NCBI GenBank assembly: GCA_039184055.1 | Contig: JBCDBH010000004.1 | Location: 1-43,158 of the forward strand | Direction of reading: 5' to 3' | DNA length: 43,158 bases | Origin: JBCDBH01 sp039184055 | GTDB taxonomy: Bacteria; Acidobacteriota; Thermoanaerobaculia; Multivoradales; J023 | Shown here: positions 8,344 to 15,196 of the stretch, one piece after another | How positions within the stretch are numbered: position 1 is the first letter of the stretch | How the letters are laid out: each line of letters begins with the position of its first letter | Made by a program: the position numbers and the translations under genes | Notes under the pieces: generated by a model | What the model saw: only the letters and a program-made list of their open reading frames with translations | Database searches by the model: none | Told to the model about the DNA's origin: nothing

Positions 8344-9128
8344 CTCTTTTCCGCCTCGGCGGCTTCTTCTGGTAGATCACGTCGGCGTGGCGCCAAGGCG
8401 GCGACACCGACACCGACCAGGTACAGCAAGATGGTCGGCAGGGCAAAAATGAGCAGGTTGAAGACATCCGGGGTCGGCGTGATCACCGCCGCGACGATGA
8501 AAATTCCCACCACCGCCCAGCGGAAATGCCGCATCAGAAAGCGAGGCGTGACCAGCCCGAGCCTCGACAACAAAAAGATCACGGTCGGGAGCTCGAACAT
8601 CACTCCCATACCGAGGATCACGGTCATCAAGAAGCCAAAATAGCGATCGACCGTGATCTGCGCTTCGAATTGCTCACCGATTCCGAGCAGGAAGCTCACC
8701 GCCATCGGGAACGCGACCAGATACGCAAAGGCACCACCGGCGAGAAAGAGCAGGGAGCCGCTGACAATGAACGGGATCGCCAGCCGCTTCTCGTTCTTGT
8801 AGAGACCCGGTGCGACAAACGCCCAGAACTGGTAGAGCACGATTGGCGACGCCACGAAGACGGCGGCCAGGGCAGCGACCTTCACATAGATCATGAAGGC
8901 GTCGGTGACGCCCAAGAACACCAATTTCTCGCCCGGCTCGAGAAAGCGATAGATGGGCTGCGCGAGAAAATCGTAGATCTGCTCGGCAAACATCCAGCAT
9001 CCCAAGAAGGCGATCAAGCAGGCGAGAAAGGCGCGCAGGATTCGCTTGCGGAGCTCTTCAAGATGGTCGAAGAGCCCCATACGCTGAAGCTCTTCGGCGT
9101 CGCCACTGGTGAGCTCGGGTGTGCTCAC
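8340..9128 (-). CDS. tatC: Twin-arginine translocase subunit TatC
   Basis: 262 residues. It is the integral-membrane receptor of the Tat system that exports folded proteins. MGLFDHLEELRKRILRAF near the N-terminus is the TatC signature, followed by six hydrophobic segments. FLGVTDAFMIYVKVAALAAVF and PIVLYQFWAFVAPGLYKNEKR are the conserved loops. The start is GTG at 9128, overlapping the tatB stop by 4 bp, so the two are translationally coupled. The tail is charged (PRRRDLPEEAAEAEKS). Confidence 0.96.
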   Translation of the reverse strand: MSTPELTSGDAEELQRMGLFDHLEELRKRILRAFLACLIAFLGCWMFAEQIYDFLAQPIYRFLEPGEKLVFLGVTDAFMIYVKVAALAAVFVASPIVLYQFWAFVAPGLYKNEKRLAIPFIVSGSLLFLAGGAFAYLVAFPMAVSFLLGIGEQFEAQITVDRYFGFLMTVILGMGVMFELPTVIFLLSRLGLVTPRFLMRHFRWAVVGIFIVAAVITPTPDVFNLLIFALPTILLYLVGVGVAALAPRRRDLPEEAAEAEKS

Positions 9129-9661
9129 GATGGGGTCGCTTCGGCCTTGTCGACGCTCTCGGAGTCGGCTTCAGCGGTCTCGGCGACGATGGCCTGCCCG
9201 CGCGCGACACGGTCGTCAGGCTCGGCGCTCGACGGCTCGGGTGCGTGGGTGTCCACCTCGGCCGTCTCTTCCGATGGCGCCGATGCAGCCGCCGAGTCCA
9301 TCGCCGTCTCGGGTTCGGATACCGCTGATTTGGCGGTTTCCGACTCGGCTTGGGTGTCGGAAGTCTGCTTCGGGTCGCTCTTCGCGCTCGAGCTGTCGTC
9401 ATCGAGCATGCGACGAGGATCGAGGTTGCGAATGCTACGCACCGTCTCCTTGCCACTGCGAAGGAGCTCACGGCTCTGTCGCACCTCTTCCTCGATCATC
9501 TCGGCGTCGATGGTGCGTTTGAGCTCGGTTGTCGCTTTGCGCAGCTCCGCCATGCCCTTGCCCAACGTTCGACCGATCTTCGGTAGCTCGCGCGGACCGA
9601 AGAGCAGAAGAGCAAGGAGCATGATGAAAAGAAGCTCGGGGAAACCTAGAGGGCCGACCAT
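9125..9661 (-). CDS. tatB: Sec-independent translocase subunit TatB (TatA/B family)
   Basis: 178 residues. An N-terminal membrane helix (PELLFIMLLALLLFGP) is followed by the FGP hinge and an amphipathic helix ELPKIGRTLGKGMAELRKA. The long acidic, Ser/Ala/Glu-rich, probably disordered tail from about residue 80 to the end favours TatB over the shorter TatA. The helix after the hinge nevertheless resembles TatA, so a dual-function protein is possible; no second TatA/B gene is in the window. AGGTGA lies 8 bp before ATG. Confidence 0.85.
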   Translation of the reverse strand: MVGPLGFPELLFIMLLALLLFGPRELPKIGRTLGKGMAELRKATTELKRTIDAEMIEEEVRQSRELLRSGKETVRSIRNLDPRRMLDDDSSSAKSDPKQTSDTQAESETAKSAVSEPETAMDSAAASAPSEETAEVDTHAPEPSSAEPDDRVARGQAIVAETAEADSESVDKAEATPS

Positions 9662-9785
9662 GCGTTATTCACCTCGTGGGTATCTTCGGGTGGCTCCCGA
9701 TCAAAGTCAAGCAAGACGACCCACTCCCCATCGACCCGGCCCCACTCTCACCGGGGCCACGACACGAGGTGATACGCTCGTCACC

Positions 9786-11444
9786 ATGAAACGATCTTGG
9801 CGCTTCCTCGCATGGACACTCTTCCTCGGCGCGGTCGCTTTCGGCGGCCTCTTCGGTGATCAGCTCCTCGCCGTCGGTGACGACGAGACCGATGAGCAGA
9901 TCCGGCTTTACACCGAGATGCTCCAGATCGCGCACGACAGCTACGGCACTGACGTCGAGTACCGCGATCTCGTTTACGCTTCGATCCGCGGCATGCTCCG
10001 CTTTTTGGATCCGCACACCAGCTTCCTGTCTCCGGAAGACTACGACTCGATGCGGAGCCGTCAACAGAGCAGCTTTTACGGTCTCGGCATACTCGTGAGT
10101 ATGCGCAACGGCCAGCTGACCGTGATCAGCCCGATCGAGGGTACGCCGGCTTGGCGTCTCGGCTTGCGCGCCGGCGACGTCATCAACTCGATCGAAGGTG
10201 AGCCGACCGACACCATGAGTCTCGACGAGGCGGTCAACAAGCTCAAAGGACCGAAGGGAACCGAGGTCGGAATCTCGATCGTCCGTCGTGGTCTGACCGA
10301 GCCTCTACCCCTCAACGTGACCCGCGCCGAGATCCCGCAGAATACGGTGCGCTACGCCTACATGATCGCACCACAAACCGGCTATATTCGTCTCACCGAC
10401 TTCTCCCGCTCGACCGCGGGCGAGATGACCGAGGCGATCGACGATCTCGAGTCGCAGGGTATGGAACGGCTGGTGCTCGACCTACGCTCGAACGGTGGCG
10501 GTCTTCTCGACCAGGTCATCGAAGTGGCGCATCGTTTCGTGCCACCCGATACCAAGATCGTCGAAACCCGTGGTCGCACCCGTGATTCGGATCAATCGTT
10601 CTTCGCCGAGGACGGCCGGCCGCTCGACAAGCCGCTGGTGGTCTTGGTCAACAACGGAACGGCTTCGGCCGCCGAGATTCTGGCTGGCGCGGTGCAAGAT
10701 CACGATGTCGGCCTCGTGGTCGGCACACCGACGTGGGGCAAGGGCCTGGTGCAGACGGTGTACAACCTGTCGTACGGCGCGGGTATCGCGCTCACCACCG
10801 CCAAGTACTACACCCCTTCGGGTCGTCTCATCCAGCGTGACTATTCGTCGTACTTCGACTACTACACCCACTTCGGTGGTGAGGACGAAGACGAGCAGCT
10901 CGAAGTCTCCGTCGACGAGCCCGCGTTCGATACCGATCTCGGACGCACGGTCTACGGCGGCGGTGGCATTACTCCCGATGTCGAGGTCGATCTGCCCCAG
11001 CTTCCCGAGATCCTCCAATTTCTCTATGCGCGTAACGCGTTCTTCGATTTCGCGGTCGACTTCACTCGACAGAACACGATCGACAGCGCGACGTGGCAGC
11101 CGCCAGCGGATCTGCTGGACCGCTTTGGAAGCTGGCTCCTCGAGGAAGAGCTCGTCGAACCCGAGGAGATCGAGGGCAAGCTTCAAGACGAGACCGTCTC
11201 GGCGTATGCCTCACGGCAGATTCACGCTGACATCCTGAACGCCACCTTTGGTACCGAGGCGTCGCATCGGGTGCTGGCGGCCGGTGATACGCAGATTCAG
11301 CGTGCTCTCGAGCTCTTCGACGAAGCGGAACAGCTGCTCGCCTCGCGTCAGACCATGGGCACGGATGTGCGCACACCCGCGCTGTCTACCGAGCCTCCGG
11401 CCGGCGCCACGGGTGAGTCGGTGCCTGACGGCTCGCTCCCGTAA
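9786..11444 (+). CDS. Carboxyl-terminal processing protease (S41 family, PDZ domain)
   Basis: 552 residues, CtpA/Prc type. An N-terminal signal sequence or anchor (FLAWTLFLGAVAFGGLFG) directs it to the periplasm. The order is: helical domain with LDPHTSFLSPEDYDSM, PDZ domain about residues 95-185 (FYGLGILVSM to SIVRRG), then the S41 protease core. The catalytic Ser is in NNGTASAAEI and the Lys in TPTWGKGLVQT. The C-terminal 120 residues are acidic and helical. An open frame continues upstream to 8526 but lies antisense to tatB/tatC, so I take ATG at 9786, with GAGGTGAT upstream. It is divergent from tatB. Confidence 0.93.
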   Translation: MKRSWRFLAWTLFLGAVAFGGLFGDQLLAVGDDETDEQIRLYTEMLQIAHDSYGTDVEYRDLVYASIRGMLRFLDPHTSFLSPEDYDSMRSRQQSSFYGLGILVSMRNGQLTVISPIEGTPAWRLGLRAGDVINSIEGEPTDTMSLDEAVNKLKGPKGTEVGISIVRRGLTEPLPLNVTRAEIPQNTVRYAYMIAPQTGYIRLTDFSRSTAGEMTEAIDDLESQGMERLVLDLRSNGGGLLDQVIEVAHRFVPPDTKIVETRGRTRDSDQSFFAEDGRPLDKPLVVLVNNGTASAAEILAGAVQDHDVGLVVGTPTWGKGLVQTVYNLSYGAGIALTTAKYYTPSGRLIQRDYSSYFDYYTHFGGEDEDEQLEVSVDEPAFDTDLGRTVYGGGGITPDVEVDLPQLPEILQFLYARNAFFDFAVDFTRQNTIDSATWQPPADLLDRFGSWLLEEELVEPEEIEGKLQDETVSAYASRQIHADILNATFGTEASHRVLAAGDTQIQRALELFDEAEQLLASRQTMGTDVRTPALSTEPPAGATGESVPDGSLP

Positions 11445-11466
11445 CGTCAGAGTCCGTCTGATCGGC

Positions 11467-11500
11467 GGCTGAGGCGAGCGGAGCTCCCGTCGCCTCAGCC
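11467..11500 (+). terminator. Hairpin 23 bp after the ctp gene
   Basis: GGCTGAGGCGA (11467-11477) pairs perfectly with TCGCCTCAGCC (11490-11500), and the inner bases can add CGG/CCG. No T-run follows, so it is either an atypical terminator or a 3'-end stabilising stem. Confidence 0.5.
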
Positions 11501-11653
11501 CCGCGTAGCCGCCTCGACATCGGGGCCGTTACGATCCGCGCTTCCCTACTACCCCACTACGTGCTTCCCCACCCACGAAAGGGTGACGAGAGTACGGCCT
11601 CGAGAGTCATCACGTAACTCTGAACACTACCCATCTCTGAACAATACCCACGA

Positions 11654-11694
11654 AAAAGCCGGCCTGGGATGTTCGTTCCCAAGGCCGGCTTTTC
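11654..11694. terminator. Bidirectional Rho-independent terminator
   Basis: The arm AAAAGCCGGCC-TGGGA pairs with TCCCAAGGCCGGCTTTT with a single bulged base and a six-base loop. T-runs occur on both strands, so it can stop the ctp transcript from the left and the transcript of the secreted-protein gene (11740-13053) from the right. It sits in the roughly 295-bp gene-free stretch 11445-11739, in which I see nothing else. Confidence 0.85.
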
Positions 11695-11739
11695 TGTTCC
11701 CTCGTACCGCGCGACTGTAGCCGCGCGTGAGGTCGAGAC

Positions 11740-13053
11740 TCAGAACTCGTTGTTGACGAAGAATTCGGTGCGACCGATCAAGCTACGCTGCTCGTCTTCG
11801 TCGACGGCGAAGACCAGGATCTGGCGCACCCCGTCGGCGAATTGCGTGGTGTCGATATACGCCCGATAGGCGGGAAGCGCCGAGTCCGGATAGCCAGGGT
11901 AGAGAGCCGCGACATTGGGTCGCGAATCGACCGCATAGTCGGCAAAGGTAACGAACTCACCGTCGACCCAGACCTGGATGCGACGCACGCCTTCACCGTC
12001 GAGCGCCCAGCCTTCGACCTTGACCAGGCCGGCATAGACTCGATTGAGACGCGGCGTTTCGATGGCGCCGAAAGCGGCCTCGTTGGGCAGGTTCTGAATG
12101 CACGACCAGAACACCGGAAATTCGTCGATATTGGCCACCTGATCGGCGAGGTCACCGGCTCGGATCGTGAACGTATGCTGCCCCTGGGTGCGCCCAGACT
12201 CGGCGATCAACGCGCCGATGTCGACGATGAACCGGAAACCGGAGTTGGGTCCGTCGATCGTGAACGGAAAGCTGTTCTCGATGTCATTGCGTGGCAAGCC
12301 ATAGCAATTCGAGAAGCCTCCCGCCTCGGGAACGAAGGTGCACCCGGTCCGTGTATTGGCGTGGATCGCACCATCGATCAAAAGCTCGACATAGCCGATG
12401 CCTTCGTCCGCGAACACCGCGTCGATATCACCCATGTCGAGCGCCCAGCCCTCGACCACTGAATAGCGGCGGAACGACGCATCGCACAATTGCTGCTCTT
12501 CATCGCTCAGGCCGTCGTCGCTACAGATCGACGTGTCGAAGCTCGCTGGCGGACGTGGCACACAGTTGCCATAGAGAACGGCGTTGCGCTCCGGAAATTC
12601 GATTTCCCCGAACGGCACCAGGATCTGCGCGTTGTTCTGGAAGAGCAGCTGGTAGCTGTTGAGCACCAGGCTCTCGCCATTGTTCGCCTGCACCTCGACA
12701 TCGACGGTATGTACTTCGTTGGTGAAGGCCGTGGAATCGAGGATGTAGCCGAATCCGGCCGCGGCCGAGTCGACTCGACCCGGAAAGGCATTCTCGACAT
12801 CCGGTCGTACGCGACCGTACGCCGCGTCTCGAATGTCTTCTCCATCGACCCGAACGATGACACGCCGGATCCCCGCGGGATCGTCGGTCAGCACCCAACC
12901 CGTGAGGCGGACCGCCCCGGTGGCCACGCCGACGGCGTCGACTGGACCTTCGAAAAAGCCGATGATGTCTTGACCGAAGACCGTCTGAGCATCGGCCGGC
13001 ATGGCGCCCAAGCATGCGATGAGGGCGAGGAACGTCAACGTGACGCGCAGCAT
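11740..13053 (-). CDS. Secreted protein with three Ig-like/adhesion-type repeats
   Basis: 437 residues. It starts with a clear signal peptide (hydrophobic LTFLALIACLGA, likely cleavage after PADA). Three diverged repeats of about 110-130 residues follow. Each has GW(V/A)LD near its start, then a ridge like RVIVRVDGE or RIQVWVDGEF. A P-(D/N)-V-x-x-x-(F/Y)-P-(G/F) motif and a run like STAFTNEVHTVDVEVQ or TTQFADGVRQILVFAVD complete the repeat. The middle repeat carries inserted Cys residues that may form disulfides. The fold looks like a secreted beta-sandwich; no enzyme motif is seen. GGAGGAGA lies about 7 bp before ATG. The function is unknown. Confidence 0.8.
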   Translation of the reverse strand: MLRVTLTFLALIACLGAMPADAQTVFGQDIIGFFEGPVDAVGVATGAVRLTGWVLTDDPAGIRRVIVRVDGEDIRDAAYGRVRPDVENAFPGRVDSAAAGFGYILDSTAFTNEVHTVDVEVQANNGESLVLNSYQLLFQNNAQILVPFGEIEFPERNAVLYGNCVPRPPASFDTSICSDDGLSDEEQQLCDASFRRYSVVEGWALDMGDIDAVFADEGIGYVELLIDGAIHANTRTGCTFVPEAGGFSNCYGLPRNDIENSFPFTIDGPNSGFRFIVDIGALIAESGRTQGQHTFTIRAGDLADQVANIDEFPVFWSCIQNLPNEAAFGAIETPRLNRVYAGLVKVEGWALDGEGVRRIQVWVDGEFVTFADYAVDSRPNVAALYPGYPDSALPAYRAYIDTTQFADGVRQILVFAVDEDEQRSLIGRTEFFVNNEF

Positions 13054-13087
13054 GGTGTCTCTCCTCCGAGCGGGATCGAGCGATGTT

Positions 13088-13100
13088 GCGGTAATACCGC
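13088..13100. promoter_or_regulatory. 13-bp perfect palindrome, candidate operator
   Basis: GCGGTA-A-TACCGC lies just downstream of the predicted start of transcription of the secreted-protein gene, where a bound repressor would block elongation or initiation. The binding protein is unknown. Confidence 0.4.
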
Positions 13101-13115
13101 AGGTTAGTCTATTGA

Positions 13116-13144
13116 ATAGTATCGATGCGGCCCGCTCAGGTCAA
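13116..13144 (-). promoter_or_regulatory. Predicted sigma70-type promoter of the secreted-protein gene
   Basis: On the minus strand TTGACC (13144-13139) and TACTAT (13121-13116) are separated by exactly 17 bp. Transcription would begin near 13109, giving a leader of about 55 nt that contains the 13-bp palindrome and a good ribosome binding site. Confidence 0.55.
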
Positions 13145-13195
13145 ACAAGAAATTGTGCATTTGTGCAGTCTTCGTGCTCGCAAGCTGCCGGATCT

Positions 13196-14134
13196 TCACA
13201 ACGCGGCGGCATCTTCCAGGCCTAACCGGTACGCCGCCACGAGATCACCGAGCCGGGAGACGTCGTATCCACCTTCGAGCGCCGACATGAGTCGGCCGCC
13301 GCAGTGGCGCTGCGCACACGCACCGAGCTTGCGACCAAAGGCCTCGAAACCCGCTTCGGTCACCCGCATGCCACCGAGCGGATCGCCCTGCCAGGCGTCG
13401 AAGCCGGCGGATACCAAGAGCACGTCGGGAGCAAACGCCGCCAAAGCAGGCACCAAGGCATCATCGAAAGCCTCCAGGTACACCTCGTCATCGCTCGCTG
13501 CCGCGAGCGGCAGGTTGAGCGTCGCCCCGCTCCCCGCCCCGCGGCCGGTCTCCGAAGCGGCCCCGGTACCGGGATAGAGCGGGAATTGGTGCAAGCTCGC
13601 AAAGAAGACGTCGGCCCGATCTTCGAAGAGATGTTGCGTGCCGTTGCCATGGTGGACATCGAAATCGACGATCGCCACGCGCTCCACCCCGTGCTGGTCG
13701 ATCAAGTGCTGGGCAGCGACCGCGATATTGGCGAAGTAGCAAAAGCCCATCGCGGTCGCGTGCTCGGCATGGTGACCGGGAGGACGTACGGCGGCGAACG
13801 TGGCGGAACCGGCGAGCGCGGCTTCGGCGGCAGCGAGAGTTGCCGCCACGGCGCCACTCGCCGCATCCCATGACGCCGGCGACAACGGATTGTCAGCGGA
13901 GTCGAGCAAACCATCGCCACGCGCCACCGCACGTTCGAATCGGCCCACATACTCCGGGTCGTGAACCGCGAGAACCGCCTGTCGAACCGCTGCATCGTCG
14001 ATCGTGACAGCGGTTTCCAGTGGCCAGCCCTCCTGGCGCGCACGTTCGAGGATGACTTCCAACCGTGCCGGTCGCTCGGGATATCCCGGCGGCGCGGTAT
14101 GGTCGAGACAACGCGAATCGGTATACGTCCTCAT
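13196..14134 (-). CDS. Histone deacetylase family protein (AcuC/acetylpolyamine amidohydrolase-like)
   Basis: 312 residues. The family uses zinc to remove acetyl groups from lysine or polyamines. Motifs are RPPGHHAE with the catalytic His pair at 121-122, and IVDFDVHHGNGTQ with zinc ligands Asp159 and His161. A third Asp is in SAGFDAWQGDPLGG, and the transition-state Tyr is in ALEGGYD near the C-terminus. All catalytic residues are therefore present. The start ATG overlaps the stop of the upstream sigma-factor-like gene by 4 bp, so the two are co-transcribed. The bacterial substrate cannot be predicted. Confidence 0.92.
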   Translation of the reverse strand: MRTYTDSRCLDHTAPPGYPERPARLEVILERARQEGWPLETAVTIDDAAVRQAVLAVHDPEYVGRFERAVARGDGLLDSADNPLSPASWDAASGAVAATLAAAEAALAGSATFAAVRPPGHHAEHATAMGFCYFANIAVAAQHLIDQHGVERVAIVDFDVHHGNGTQHLFEDRADVFFASLHQFPLYPGTGAASETGRGAGSGATLNLPLAAASDDEVYLEAFDDALVPALAAFAPDVLLVSAGFDAWQGDPLGGMRVTEAGFEAFGRKLGACAQRHCGGRLMSALEGGYDVSRLGDLVAAYRLGLEDAAAL

Positions 14135-14823
14135 ATCGGTGGACTGTAGCAGGCTCGGGAACGGCTACCTCGTCGCCGTGGCAAGGCAATACCTTCGCGA
14201 TCGAGACGCTCACGAAGCCGACTGACCCAACGATCGATTTGCCCCGCGTTGGTATTCGGCAACCGTGCCGCTGCCTCACGGCTCGTGTAGCCATCACGCA
14301 ACACCATCACCAGAGCGCTGCGACGCGTGTGATTGGCACCCGCGACGGCGCGACAGCGCTTTAGCACGACTCGACGCCGTTCGCGCGCGAGCAACCGCTG
14401 CTCAGGATTGGCTTCGGACGCCGGAAACATGTCGAATCCACCTGGATCGACGAGAGGAACGTGGCGATTGCGACGCCCAGTTCTGCGCAGATGGTCGACG
14501 ACCAGATTGTGGGCACAGGTACTGAGAAAGGCCCTGGCATAGGGCGAGCGATCACCGCCGAAATCGCTCGTGCATCGAGGCTCGACGAGCAAGCGACAAC
14601 ACATGTCCTGCGCCAGATCATCGACCAGCTCGCGCGTCGGCGTCTGACCGCGAGTCCGCAAGGCGGCGGAAATGAGAACGCGGAAGAGTCGGTGATGACG
14701 TTCTACAAACGCGCCATCGTGCCGCGGCGGTTGCCGGTCACGGCAGGTTGTGGCCGTAGACGAGGACGGGAGCGCCCGAGTATGGGGCGCCGACGGGATG
14801 GTGTCTGCGTATGTACGATCCAT
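14131..14823 (-). CDS. ECF-like RNA polymerase sigma factor
   Basis: 230 residues. Region 2 shows as ELVDDLAQDMCCRLL and the promoter-melting helix AFLSTCAHNLVVDHLRRTGRR. Region 4 is a helix-turn-helix in ALVMVLRDGYTSREAAARLPNTNAGQIDRWVSRLRERL. Both are diverged, and region 2 contains more Cys than usual. I chose ATG at 14823 because GGAGGAGAG lies about 6 bp upstream; an in-frame ATG at 14847 has no such site. No anti-sigma gene is adjacent; the next gene is the HDAC-like enzyme, overlapping by 4 bp. It could regulate itself and that enzyme. Confidence 0.7.
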   Translation of the reverse strand: MDRTYADTIPSAPHTRALPSSSTATTCRDRQPPRHDGAFVERHHRLFRVLISAALRTRGQTPTRELVDDLAQDMCCRLLVEPRCTSDFGGDRSPYARAFLSTCAHNLVVDHLRRTGRRNRHVPLVDPGGFDMFPASEANPEQRLLARERRRVVLKRCRAVAGANHTRRSALVMVLRDGYTSREAAARLPNTNAGQIDRWVSRLRERLDREGIALPRRRGSRSRACYSPPI

Positions 14824-14833
14824 GGCTTCTCTC

Positions 14834-14851
14834 CTCCATTTCGACATGGAG
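14834..14851 (-). promoter_or_regulatory. Hairpin overlapping the ribosome binding site of the sigma-factor gene
   Basis: CTCCAT and ATGGAG are separated by six bases; on the minus strand the 3' arm ATGGAG overlaps the first part of the GGAGGAGAG ribosome binding site. It could lower translation of the sigma factor, but the stem is only 6 bp. Confidence 0.25.
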
Positions 14852-14997
14852 AAAGGAAGCTGGACGCGAGCCTAGGCAACTCGATTCACGGGGTGCCCAA
14901 CCTACCACAGAGCCGCCATGCAAAGACGGCGAGCAGGAGGAGTCTGACTTCGCGTCGAAAAGGAGTCGAGGTAGCTCGGGGAAACGAGTGAGTGGAT

Positions 14998-15196
14998 CTA
15001 GCCCGCATGTCTCACCAAACGTCGTAGCGAACGGTTCGTCGCTACGATGCGGAAACGTGCGTGAGATCTGGCAGCGCAGGGATGAGCGACCGGAGGCGTA
15101 CCCCGAGGTACGTCGAGGGAGCGAAGAGCGAGCACGCGCAGAGATTGCGTGCGTTTCCGCGCTGCAGCCGACGGGCTGGTGAGACATGTGGGCTAG
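14998..15196. repeat. MITE-like structured element with 20-bp terminal inverted repeats
   Basis: The 20-bp end at 14998-15017 (CTAGCCCGCATGTCTCACCA) matches the reverse complement of 15177-15196 at 19 of 20 positions. Inside are more complementary pairs: CGTAGCGA/TCGCTACG in 15021-15047, GCGGAAACG near 15050 against CGTTTCCGC near 15151-15159, and CGTACC/GGTACG near 15098-15113. The element could fold into one long cruciform or RNA. No open reading frame in it looks coding. Together with 14824-14997, where I see nothing else beyond the hairpin at 14834, it fills the 370-bp gene-free stretch between the sigma factor and the amidohydrolase. Other copies in the genome are expected but none is seen in this window. 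Confidence 0.7.

Noticed and set aside
8526..9785. Upstream extension of the ctp reading frame
   Set aside because: It is antisense to tatC and tatB; the signal sequence of the protease starts at ATG 9786.
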